A stretch of DNA of 64,000 nt, from NCBI GenBank assembly GCA_963522145.1, contig CAUQXI010000001.1, positions 62,001 through 126,000 of the forward strand. The letters are read 5' to 3'. Source of the stretch: Mesorhizobium_B sp963522145. Lineage in GTDB: Bacteria; Pseudomonadota; Alphaproteobacteria; Rhizobiales; Rhizobiaceae. Within the stretch, counting starts at the first letter, position 1, and every line of letters begins with the position of its first letter. The notes beneath the pieces are model-generated. The model was not told where the DNA came from. It saw nothing but the letters and a program-made list of their open reading frames with translations, and made no database searches. This document shows, in pieces, positions 51,617 to 59,731 of the stretch. The position numbers and the translations under genes are program-made.

Positions 51617-52320
51617 CAGGCGAGCTCCGCCTGCAGGCCTGCAACCAGCCGGTACTTCTCCAGCCTCACCGCGATGAACGACGCAGACAAACCAAACAAG
51701 GCGGCAAGCTCGTTGCTGAGGATGTCCAGCCAGGGGCTGTAGCCCTCCAGTCCAATCAGGGGCAGAGCGCCAGCGGGCACGCGTTCCACCAGCGGCAGCC
51801 CGCGTGCCTGAGCATGCTTCACCAGTTCGGAATGCAGAAGGTGCCGGGGTGCCAAAAACGCACCCATGAACTCGTTGGCGCGCCACTCCGCCCAGTCGAC
51901 CCGCCCCGTCCTGGGCTGGCTTGGAGCAGGTGGTGTGCTCGTGATCGGTGCCGCGTCTGCCTGCCCAAAACCCTGAAGCCAGGAGGGTGCGTCGAAGACG
52001 AGGTGAGCGAGTTCGTGAGCCGCGGTGCTGCGCAGCAGCGCCTCGTTGTTGCCGATCAGCTCCCTGTTCAGGCGCACGCTCACGAGGCGGGCGTGGGGAT
52101 CCGCCTCGGTCAAGCCGAGCACGGGATGGCCAGCATCATCCACAAGCCCGGCCTCCACATCCCACTGGGCTGCAAAGCGCATGCCGTTGATCTCGGCTCG
52201 CCCCACCCGGGTTGCGAGCTGAACAATCTCGATGCGGTGCTGGTGTTCCGGGCAGACGTGCTGGCGCGCTTTTGCGGCGATCTGCCAGATCGAGCCTTCG
52301 GTCATCCGCGCGGGCTGCAT
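51616..52320 (-). CDS. ImmA/IrrE family metallopeptidase
   Basis: This 234-residue protein has the zinc motif His-Glu-x-x-His (STAAHELAHLVFD) and the following WAEWRANEFMGAFLAP helix with the third acidic ligand, as in ImmA/IrrE proteases that cleave HTH repressors of mobile elements after DNA damage. A LexA-like box at 52399-52413 lies about 80 bases upstream of ATG 52320, which favours this start over longer in-frame versions reaching 52479. Confidence 0.85.
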   Translation of the reverse strand: MQPARMTEGSIWQIAAKARQHVCPEHQHRIEIVQLATRVGRAEINGMRFAAQWDVEAGLVDDAGHPVLGLTEADPHARLVSVRLNRELIGNNEALLRSTAAHELAHLVFDAPSWLQGFGQADAAPITSTPPAPSQPRTGRVDWAEWRANEFMGAFLAPRHLLHSELVKHAQARGLPLVERVPAGALPLIGLEGYSPWLDILSNELAALFGLSASFIAVRLEKYRLVAGLQAELA

Positions 52321-52398
52321 GGAGCTCTGCGCATGCGGGTAGAAAAGGATCAGGTGCGGCAATGGTTGGTGCCTCGGGAGCCGTTCGGGAGAGGGCGC

Positions 52399-52413
52399 GT
52401 TCACTGTATGTTC
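52399..52413. promoter_or_regulatory. Alphaproteobacterial LexA (SOS) box
   Basis: GTTC-N7-GTTC (GTTCACTGTATGTTC) is the direct-repeat operator recognised by LexA in alphaproteobacteria. It lies between the ImmA/IrrE gene (leftward) and the recombinase module (rightward), so it could place one or both under SOS control. Binding is inferred from the motif only. Confidence 0.65.
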
Positions 52414-52686
52414 TAACACCGGCAGGAGTCGATGGGGTTGCCTGCGTCTGCCAACATCTTCGGCGCTGACGACGATCACAAAGGCGAACGCGCAGCTTTG
52501 CGCAGGCGCAAGTTTGTCGGAACAGGTTTGCGCGCAGCAGGAGCGCGAGGGTGGTCAAGGGCGGCCGGTTCGCCGAACCTTCTGCCCATGCGAACCCAAC
52601 AAAACCATTCTCCACATGCCGGCTGGTCCCAACAACGGTACCTTAGCACAGCTGTCGCCGGCCCATCGCCGCTGCACCCCGACCGC

Positions 52687-52863
52687 ATGAGCGCAGACGA
52701 GCGACTCGCTGAGCTGGGCAGCATCCTGGCGCTCGGGCTGGTTCGGCTGAGGGCCCGCCAGTCAAGCACTCTATCTGCCGGCCAGGAGAGTAGTTTTGTC
52801 GACTTCACCGCCCACCAGAGCGGTGATGTACCCGCAACGCAGTTTGCGGAGGACCACGCATGA
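52687..52863 (+). CDS. Small hypothetical protein of the recombinase module
   Basis: This 58-residue protein begins MSADERLAELGSILALGLVRLRARQSSTLSA and ends in a polar tail (SFVDFTAHQSGD...). Small proteins of this type commonly precede DUF2924 and serine recombinase genes in rhizobial and sphingomonad elements, as far as I recall. The frame is open to 52432 and another ATG lies at 52588, but the conserved part begins at 52687. The gene overlaps DUF2924 by 4 bases. Confidence 0.6.
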   Translation: MSADERLAELGSILALGLVRLRARQSSTLSAGQESSFVDFTAHQSGDVPATQFAEDHA

Positions 52864-53321
52864 TGAGGACGAACACGGAGCCGGTGATCACACGGCTCGC
52901 AGCGCTGCCCGTCATGGGCATAGACGAGCTGAAGGGGCAGTGGCGTCAGCTCTACGGCACAGAGCCGCCCCGCACGAGCCGCCAGTTCATCGAGAGCAGG
53001 CTCGCCTACCGCATCCAGGAACTCGCATACGGCGGGCTCAAGCCTGAGACAAAGGCGAGGTTGAGAGCACTTGCCAGCGAGATCGACGAGGGTGGCTCGG
53101 GCAGCAGCCGCAAGCCACGCGAGGAGCGCAGGCTTCTTCCAGGCACGCGCCTCCTTCGCGAGTGGCAGGGGGTGGAGCACACCGTCACCGTGCTGGACAC
53201 CGGCTTCGAGTGGCAGGGAAGGCCGTATGGATCACTGTCGTCGGTTGCCCGAGCCATCACCGGCACACGCTGGAACGGGTGGCTGTTCTTCGGCCTTGCC
53301 AGCACAAAGGGGAGGGGATGA
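52860..53321 (+). CDS. DUF2924 family protein
   Basis: This 153-residue protein has the DUF2924 core LKGQWRQLYGTEPPRTSRQFIESRLAYRIQELAYGGL, followed by LLPGTRLLREWQGVEHTVTVLDTGFEWQGRPYGSLSSVARAITGTRWNGWLFFGL. Its biochemical role is unknown, but it is almost always encoded next to a large serine recombinase, as here (4-base overlap), so an accessory or directionality function is plausible. Confidence 0.87.
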   Translation: MMRTNTEPVITRLAALPVMGIDELKGQWRQLYGTEPPRTSRQFIESRLAYRIQELAYGGLKPETKARLRALASEIDEGGSGSSRKPREERRLLPGTRLLREWQGVEHTVTVLDTGFEWQGRPYGSLSSVARAITGTRWNGWLFFGLASTKGRG

Positions 53322-54715
53322 TGCGCAAGGCAAATGCGATCTCGTCCCATCCCTCTGCTGCCACTCCTGTCCGCAAGGTTCGCTGCGCCGTTTACACGCG
53401 CAAGAGCAGCGAGGAGGGTCTCGACGCCGAGTTCAACACGCTCGATGCCCAGCGGGAAGCGTGCGAGGCCTTCATCGCCTCGCAACGTGCCGAGGGCTGG
53501 GTGCTCGTGCCCGACCGCTACGATGACGGCGGCGTGTCAGGCGGCACGCTGGAGCGGCCAGCCTTGCGGCGCCTCATGCGCGATGTGGAGCGCGGGCTGG
53601 TCGATGTCGTGGTCGTCTACAAGATCGATCGCCTGAGCCGGTCGCTGTCGGACTTCTCGAAGCTGGTTGACCTCTTCGACATCCACGATGTCACGTTTGT
53701 CTCCATCACGCAGAGCTTCAACACCACCACCTCGATGGGCCGCCTGACGCTCAACATCCTGCTTTCCTTCGCCCAGTTCGAGCGCGAGGTGATCGGCGAG
53801 CGGATCAGGGACAAGTTCGCGGCAAGCAGAAGGAAGGGCATGTGGATGGGCGGCACGGTGCCGTTCGGCTACCGCGTCCAGAACAGGAAGCTCATCGTGC
53901 ACGAGGAGGAGGCAGCGTTGGTGCGCTCCATCTTCGAGCGCTTTCTTGCCATCGGCTCGGGCACCGTTCTCGCCCGCATGCTGGTGGCGGAAGGTGTGAC
54001 ACGCAAGAACGGTCAGCCCTTCGACAAGGGATGGCTCTACAAGCTGCTCAACAACCGCGTCTACATCGGCGACGCCATGCACAAGGGGGTGGCATACCCA
54101 GGCGAGCACCGCGCGATCATCACGCGAGACCTCTGGGACAAAGTGCGCGGCGTCATCGACAAGGATCCGCGCGTCAGGGCCGCAACCACAAGGCGCCAGA
54201 CGCCAGCGCTCCTCAAGGGCCTGATCTTTGCGCCCAACGGCAAAGCGATGGCGCCCACCCACACACGCAAGAAGGGCGGCAAGCTCTACCGCTACTATGT
54301 GACCACATCCGTGCAGAAGATCGGACCAGACACGTGCCCCATCCAGCGAGTGGGAGCAGGCGAGATCGAGAGGGCCGTGATCGATCAGTTCCGAGCGATG
54401 CTGCGAGCACCTGAGACGATCGTGGCAACATGGCTTGCTGCCAAGGAGATAAACGAGCAAGCACGCGAGGAGGGGAACGGCTCCAAAGGGGCCAAGCCGC
54501 CCAGCATCGCGGAAACCGAGGTGCGCTCTGCTCTGATCCAGCTTGATCCGCTCTGGGAGGAGCTCTTCCCAGCCGAACAGGCAAGGATCGTGCAGCTGCT
54601 CGTCAGCAGGGTGGACGTGAGCACAAGCGGTGTGACCGTGCACCTGCGCACCGACGGCATGGCGACGCTCGTCTCCGACCTCAGCATGCGACCTGAGCAG
54701 CAGAAGGCTGCCTGA
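53318..54715 (+). CDS. Large serine recombinase (site-specific integrase)
   Basis: This 465-residue recombinase has a resolvase catalytic domain with the nucleophile Ser30 in YTRKS, a conserved arginine in KIDRLSRSL, and RLTLNILLSFAQFEREVIGERIRDK. A Recombinase domain follows (GTVPFGYRVQNRKLIVHEEEAALVRSIFERFLAIGSGT), then a zinc-ribbon-like region that has lost most cysteines. It would integrate and excise the surrounding element. The 4-base overlap with DUF2924 shows one transcript. Confidence 0.92.
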   Translation: MMRKANAISSHPSAATPVRKVRCAVYTRKSSEEGLDAEFNTLDAQREACEAFIASQRAEGWVLVPDRYDDGGVSGGTLERPALRRLMRDVERGLVDVVVVYKIDRLSRSLSDFSKLVDLFDIHDVTFVSITQSFNTTTSMGRLTLNILLSFAQFEREVIGERIRDKFAASRRKGMWMGGTVPFGYRVQNRKLIVHEEEAALVRSIFERFLAIGSGTVLARMLVAEGVTRKNGQPFDKGWLYKLLNNRVYIGDAMHKGVAYPGEHRAIITRDLWDKVRGVIDKDPRVRAATTRRQTPALLKGLIFAPNGKAMAPTHTRKKGGKLYRYYVTTSVQKIGPDTCPIQRVGAGEIERAVIDQFRAMLRAPETIVATWLAAKEINEQAREEGNGSKGAKPPSIAETEVRSALIQLDPLWEELFPAEQARIVQLLVSRVDVSTSGVTVHLRTDGMATLVSDLSMRPEQQKAA

Positions 54716-54717
54716 TC

Positions 54718-55188
54718 ATGGTGCTCGGCATGGTAGTGGAAGCAGCACGTGAGGTGCAACTGAGCGCGGACGGCAGGACGCTTGCCGTGCATGTGCCCAT
54801 AGCGTTCAGGAAGCGAGGCGGCAGGAAGGTTGTTATTGCACCTGTGGGAGGATCACCAAGCGTACCGGGGCAGGCGAGCTCGCCACGCATGCCGCACGCG
54901 CCCAAGCCGCAGCGGTCAGTCGACCAGTCGCTCCTGAAGGTGCTTGCCCAAGCCCATCACTTCCAGCGTCTTCTGGATGAGGGCCGCTATGCCACGGTGG
55001 GTGATCTTGCGAGAGCGATGAAGCTCGACCCGTCCTTTGTGGCCCGCATCCTCCGCGCCACGCTGCTTGCACCCGACATCGTGGAAGCCATTCTCGATGG
55101 TACGCAGCCACCCACCATGCACCGGCAGATGCTGCTGCGGGGCCTTCCGCTTGAGTGGAAGGAGCAGAGGGAAAGGGTGCAGGGCTGA
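54718..55188 (+). CDS. HTH protein encoded after the recombinase
   Basis: This 156-residue protein starts 2 bases after the recombinase stop. Its C-terminal half is a helix-turn-helix (LLDEGRYATVGDLARAMKLDPSFVARILRATLLAPDIVEAILDGTQPP), a type that regularly follows DUF2924-linked recombinases. The N-terminal half is a beta-rich segment (EVQLSADGRTLAVHVPIAFRKRGGRKVVIAP). It probably aids site recognition or regulation. Confidence 0.8.
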   Translation: MVLGMVVEAAREVQLSADGRTLAVHVPIAFRKRGGRKVVIAPVGGSPSVPGQASSPRMPHAPKPQRSVDQSLLKVLAQAHHFQRLLDEGRYATVGDLARAMKLDPSFVARILRATLLAPDIVEAILDGTQPPTMHRQMLLRGLPLEWKEQRERVQG

Positions 55189-55296
55189 AGGGCCGGATCG
55201 GGGCCGGAAGCCGACCGTCTGCTTTCAGCTGCGAAACCACAGAAGCAGATTCGGACTACTTTGATTGGACCCAACGCCCTAAGGAATTCGAAGTTG

Positions 55297-58200
55297 TCAG
55301 CTATCCCGAAGTTCCGCCAAATGGCCGCCCATTTCCTGCTCATTCGAAATCCCGAGGGTAGGCAATATTGCTTCAAGAATGGTCACAATCTCATTGTTCA
55401 GACCGCCACCGTCAGAGAAGGCATTCATGATCGCGCTTTCGTGTAACCGGGAGTTCTTGAGCAGAAACCTCTGTTGCGACCAAATGAAAACCCACTTCTT
55501 CGAAAGCCACTGGTAGAGGCGCAATCTAGTAGTCTCTCCCGACAATGTCACCTTAGCAAGCTGCAGCACCTTCATCGACAGATCGAAAACTTGGATCGGT
55601 GTCAGCAGGTCGGTTCCCCTAATATCCCTTCCAAGCTGATGGACGACGGTCGCAAGCGCTAGGTTAAAATCCGTGCGTTCACCGCTGCCAGAAAGCGCCT
55701 TCCAAAATTCAGCTCTTATGGCAAAGCCGTTCCAGTCGTTTTGCAATGAACACAGAGAGTCAAGAACCGTCGCGTCAGCCTGAAACAAACATTTGATCGC
55801 GAAGGTGAGGACTTGACGTTCGGCTATATCTGTCTGCGCCGAAATCTCCTCGCTGCTCGGTCTCGGAATTTTGCCATATGTGGGCGTTTCCAGATCGCAC
55901 TTGCTCCTATTGCTAGGACCACTTGCAAGGAAGGCGCTGAAAGCAACCAGATTTTCGAGTTCACTGGCAAACAACTCTATATTTGCGGTACGTATCGCCT
56001 TCTCAAGTCGAGCATACATCAGCAAACTCTGTCCAATGTAGACAGGTCCGCCCTTCAGGTGAGCGTCGATATTGTCCGCTATGCCCAGGTCCAGGAGGCA
56101 TTGGCATTCGATTTTCGCCAGCATATACCAAGATACTTCCATGACGGGCAGGAAGCGTTCCCCGCTTTCAGAATGCGGCTCTGGATTACTTAATACTCCA
56201 GGGTAAATCTGAGCACGCGTACCGTCGGCGATGATCCGATCTTCGCCCGAAGATTCTTGATCCAACCAAAGTAGAATGTGCCTAGTGACGGCGTGGCAGT
56301 GCGATGCGCGCAGCGAACTCTTAGGGTCCAGTTCTTCGAGTTCGGCAATTATGTCTACTAGGTCCATTAAGCAGGTGCGGCGATCTCCATCATGCCAAGC
56401 TGCGAGGGCAGCATCAGCGCGCAAGCCTAGGTGCATTGGCTGCATACCGGGAAGCTCACTGCACTTCGCTGCTTCCGCGCCAAATAGATAGTATCGGCGG
56501 GCCCTTTGGAAATCGCCTTGTTTTTCCGCGCTAATCGCTGCGTCTCTGCCCAGAAAGGCCTTCTCGACATAGCTTAGGTTAGCATCACCCTCAATGAGAT
56601 CCGCCGCGAGCTCCAAGTTGGCCTGATGGTTCTCAGCTCGATAGAAGACTTTTGCTTTGGCCCTCACCAGCTCGGAGTTCGTTACGCCATATCTATCAAG
56701 GCCTTTTTCGAGAATGGAAAGCGCTGACTCCTTGTCGTTGCCGTACTCATCGGCAATGATTGCCTGATATTTGCAACATGCAACCGCGAGGTCTTGTCGA
56801 CCCCATCCAATCGCAAGTTCCTCTAGCTGTCGAAAGATTTCAACGTGCTGTTCCGGCTTCATTGTCCCAGCGGCGTGTTCCGCAAGCCAAGCGCCGCTAA
56901 CATACATGTCGGCGTCAACGATCCCGTTGGGGTCGTCGAGAATGCGAAATATGCGGCTGCGCAGACCAGCGTCACACCTATTGAGAAACTCAAATGCTGG
57001 GAGCAGCTCTCGAATTTTTCGGATTTGGCGAATTTGATTAAGGAACATAAACCCTACGGTTGTCGGGACATCAGTTCGCTCGTTGAACCCAGCCAGTAGC
57101 TCGTCGGGTATGCTTCCGTCCGGTGCGCTGAAAAATTCATCAAACTTTTCTACAGCTCGCCAGAACTGCGGGATTGCGCCGAAAGGCGGCGTTGACAGCA
57201 ACATCTTTGCGTAGACCACTAACGACAAATCCGGTTTGCCTGCTTGCCTGGTAGACGCGCACTCCCCCTCGAAACATTCGACCGCTGCAAGATATTCCCT
57301 CGCCCCATCGCCTGAATGCGCCAGAATGAGAAGTTGTGCGCCGCGGATAATTTGGCTGACATTCTGGTCGTCAGGATATGCCGCCTTGTCCGTTCTCAAC
57401 ATGCGGAGGAATCGAAAGTGGGGACTTATCAACTGAAGGTCGCGATTGTCGGAGCCCAGAAGAGAAAGGCAGAGTCTTAGCAAAACGCTGGTATTGCCAC
57501 CAATCCATGCAGATATTAGCGCCGAGTCTCCCTCAACTGAGTCAATAGGCTGATTTCGCACGAGCGAATCCGCAACGTTGAAATGAAGCGTTTTGACTTC
57601 GCCGGCAGTTAAGGTGTTCGCCGCGAAATCAGACAGGAGAGGCGACAACGAAAAGCGCTCTCCATTTAGCTGGTCTATCCATGTGCCGATCAACTGCTCG
57701 AAGAGAAGGCCTCCGTCCGGTATTGCTGGAGTCATGCGAGCCAAATCCACGGCTAACGCTCGTCTGAATGCCAAGGACGTGACGGAAAGACGCTCAAGCA
57801 GGCGTCGGCTACCTTCCGGCAGTTCCCGTAGCAATCGTGCCCGCGTTTGAGCCCGCACTTGTTTCACTTCTGGATTGCCGACCAATAGAGAGTTCAACGT
57901 TTTGAACTCCTCAACATTCCAACCTGATCGCTGCATCGACTGGATCGCAGCTATTACGAGCTGAGGATGCCCTCCACCAGAAATGACGCGGATGTATTTT
58001 GCCCAGTTTTGATCGTCCACACCTAACGATCTCAGGATGTGCGCGATGTCTCCTTCATCAAAATCATCGAACTTTGTCTCTATGGCCGCCGATAGACCTG
58101 CACCAAAAGCCACGTCGCTTTGAAGCGGGCGAGGAGCTGTCACCAGCACAAGAATGTCTTGGCGCTTGCAGGTGGACAACAGGAGAAGAAGAGTGTCTAC

Positions 58201-59355
58201 CGCAGATGGTTCCAGCGTGCATTCCAGGTCATCGAGGAGAATGCCGCGAATGAGCTTTTCACTGACAACGTGATCGGCAAGCTGCGAAATCAGTTGGCTA
58301 GCTTGCTCGCTTGAGAGGCCCCGATAGTTGACGAGCGACCAACTCCCGCCAACCTGCTGAGCCGCGAGCTTGGCTGCAAATGTCTTGCCTACTCCCGCTG
58401 CACCATAGACCCAAGCGACACCAATATCGGAAAGACAAGATATGATCCTATCAATATGTTCGGTTCTCGGAGCAAAAGCAGGGGGAAGCTGAAACTCGCT
58501 AACAGATCGAGGAAGTTGCGCGGATGATATGAGACCCGTCGTCTTTGGAATGACCGCCGACAGCGCCCTGTTCACTAGGTCAGTTTGTGTCTCCAGTTGA
58601 GCGCGGTTGATGTTAACGTGCGTTGCCCTCTCAAAAAGAGATTCCAAGTCTCCCTTGTTGACGGCTCGGTCGTCGCGGTTAAGCTCGATGGTCTTCCTCA
58701 GAAGAAAGATGAGAAGTGAGTTAAGGCACTGCTTTGCCTGAGAGGCCGTCCCACCACGCTCCCGGAGCTCCTTAATCATCTTTGATTCAAGTTGTCGTGT
58801 GAGAAGGTCGGATTTCAAGGCCCCGCAGTCGAAGTGGACTCTTCTGAGAAATCTCTCCCTAAAATCATCATCGTTAAGAGACGAGATATATTGCTTCGCT
58901 TGGTCTGAAACCTGAGACGACAGGAGAATGTCTCTCAGTGGGGTAACCTCACCAAAGCGGGCCACGTTGCGCCAAGAATTAAGTGTCGGCGTGTCACCCA
59001 ATCTAGCGCGTGCTGAGCGCTCTCGCCCAATCGACGAGGTCGTAATATGCCTAAGGCGGACTTCCAGTTGCGGGTTGCGGGTTTGCAATTCCACGAAGCT
59101 GTCGATTGATGCGATGATATCCGCTGAGTTTATGGTGACAGCGCCAGAAGTCCTCTTGACTTGAGTTCCCTGCAAGGCGTCTCGCGCGACAACCGTATAG
59201 TCCTCAGCCACTTCTAAGAATAGGAACTCATCGTCGTCCAAGTCCATCCAAGCGAGGGCGGACTGATACAACTGGTAGACGTAACCACCAAGGGAATCGA
59301 TGGCTTCGCGCGCCTCGTTACCTTTAGGTGCTTTTGGTTTTTGCATTCGTGACAT
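55297..59355 (-). CDS. STAND NTPase with N-terminal Cap4/DUF4297-like nuclease domain (putative Avs-type defence protein)
   Basis: This is a 1352-residue multidomain protein. Residues 20-110 fit a Cap4/DUF4297 dsDNA nuclease: GGYVYQ (23-28), Glu48, Glu51 and Asp52 in FLEVAEDY, and the catalytic Gln-x-Lys at 65-67 (GTQVKRT). A STAND ATPase follows, with Walker A GAAGVGKT at 318-325, Walker B ILLDDLE around 372-378, and a post-ATPase helical bundle. The last 700 residues are TPR-like helical repeats, the sensor region in Avs proteins. The base composition is visibly AT-richer than neighbours, a sign of transfer. Similar proteins recognise phage components and trigger DNA degradation. The function here is inferred from architecture. 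Confidence 0.78.
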   Translation of the reverse strand: MSRMQKPKAPKGNEAREAIDSLGGYVYQLYQSALAWMDLDDDEFLFLEVAEDYTVVARDALQGTQVKRTSGAVTINSADIIASIDSFVELQTRNPQLEVRLRHITTSSIGRERSARARLGDTPTLNSWRNVARFGEVTPLRDILLSSQVSDQAKQYISSLNDDDFRERFLRRVHFDCGALKSDLLTRQLESKMIKELRERGGTASQAKQCLNSLLIFLLRKTIELNRDDRAVNKGDLESLFERATHVNINRAQLETQTDLVNRALSAVIPKTTGLISSAQLPRSVSEFQLPPAFAPRTEHIDRIISCLSDIGVAWVYGAAGVGKTFAAKLAAQQVGGSWSLVNYRGLSSEQASQLISQLADHVVSEKLIRGILLDDLECTLEPSAVDTLLLLLSTCKRQDILVLVTAPRPLQSDVAFGAGLSAAIETKFDDFDEGDIAHILRSLGVDDQNWAKYIRVISGGGHPQLVIAAIQSMQRSGWNVEEFKTLNSLLVGNPEVKQVRAQTRARLLRELPEGSRRLLERLSVTSLAFRRALAVDLARMTPAIPDGGLLFEQLIGTWIDQLNGERFSLSPLLSDFAANTLTAGEVKTLHFNVADSLVRNQPIDSVEGDSALISAWIGGNTSVLLRLCLSLLGSDNRDLQLISPHFRFLRMLRTDKAAYPDDQNVSQIIRGAQLLILAHSGDGAREYLAAVECFEGECASTRQAGKPDLSLVVYAKMLLSTPPFGAIPQFWRAVEKFDEFFSAPDGSIPDELLAGFNERTDVPTTVGFMFLNQIRQIRKIRELLPAFEFLNRCDAGLRSRIFRILDDPNGIVDADMYVSGAWLAEHAAGTMKPEQHVEIFRQLEELAIGWGRQDLAVACCKYQAIIADEYGNDKESALSILEKGLDRYGVTNSELVRAKAKVFYRAENHQANLELAADLIEGDANLSYVEKAFLGRDAAISAEKQGDFQRARRYYLFGAEAAKCSELPGMQPMHLGLRADAALAAWHDGDRRTCLMDLVDIIAELEELDPKSSLRASHCHAVTRHILLWLDQESSGEDRIIADGTRAQIYPGVLSNPEPHSESGERFLPVMEVSWYMLAKIECQCLLDLGIADNIDAHLKGGPVYIGQSLLMYARLEKAIRTANIELFASELENLVAFSAFLASGPSNRSKCDLETPTYGKIPRPSSEEISAQTDIAERQVLTFAIKCLFQADATVLDSLCSLQNDWNGFAIRAEFWKALSGSGERTDFNLALATVVHQLGRDIRGTDLLTPIQVFDLSMKVLQLAKVTLSGETTRLRLYQWLSKKWVFIWSQQRFLLKNSRLHESAIMNAFSDGGGLNNEIVTILEAILPTLGISNEQEMGGHLAELRDS

Positions 59356-59731
59356 TCGCTTGCAGGAGGATCCGGCGAAGAATCACTATGATATCTGTCC
59401 TAGCGTAGCACAAACATAGTTGCTGATTTCAACCGGCGTGGCTCACTACCGCCGCTCTGGAGAAAGTCTGCATTTAGTAGGAGGCGCCGTCCATCCGAGT
59501 GGCGGAGACTAGGGTGCGACGCCGAAGTCAAGTTTGTGCCCGGTAGAGGACTGCAGCTATTGGTTGGCGGACAGTTGAACGCGGAACACTTGGTGAGCCG
59601 CCGCCTTTCGGCTCGGCAACTCTCTACAGGCGGTCTGCATGGTCATATAAGCCAGTTATTGAGCCCGTTGGGCTCGGCAAAGCCAGCCCGGCAGCCGTTG
59701 GGCTGATAGGTATTTGCCAAAGTCCAGACTT
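59356..59731. other. Intergenic region with small GC hairpins
   Basis: This is a 376-base gap between the STAND gene (leftward) and the DUF3800 gene stop. No convincing gene is present. A short hairpin GAGCCC-GTT-GGGCTC lies at 59661-59675, and a related CAGCC...GTTGGGCTG element follows near 59684-59706; the core CGTTGGGCT is repeated in both. They lie downstream of the minus-strand DUF3800 gene, but without a T-run they are weak terminator candidates. Confidence 0.4.

Larger units (their letters stand above)
45371..55188. mobile_element. Phage- or satellite-derived integrative element
   Basis: This is a contiguous block of mobile-element genes. The leftward module is ImmA/IrrE protease, unknown, AlpA-like HTH, DUF3987 primase-like protein, ParB-methyltransferase and P27 terminase small subunit. 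The rightward module is a small protein, DUF2924, serine recombinase and an HTH protein. The two modules diverge around a LexA-like box near 52.4 kb. No capsid, tail or large terminase genes are seen. Exact ends and att sites could not be found. Confidence 0.7.
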
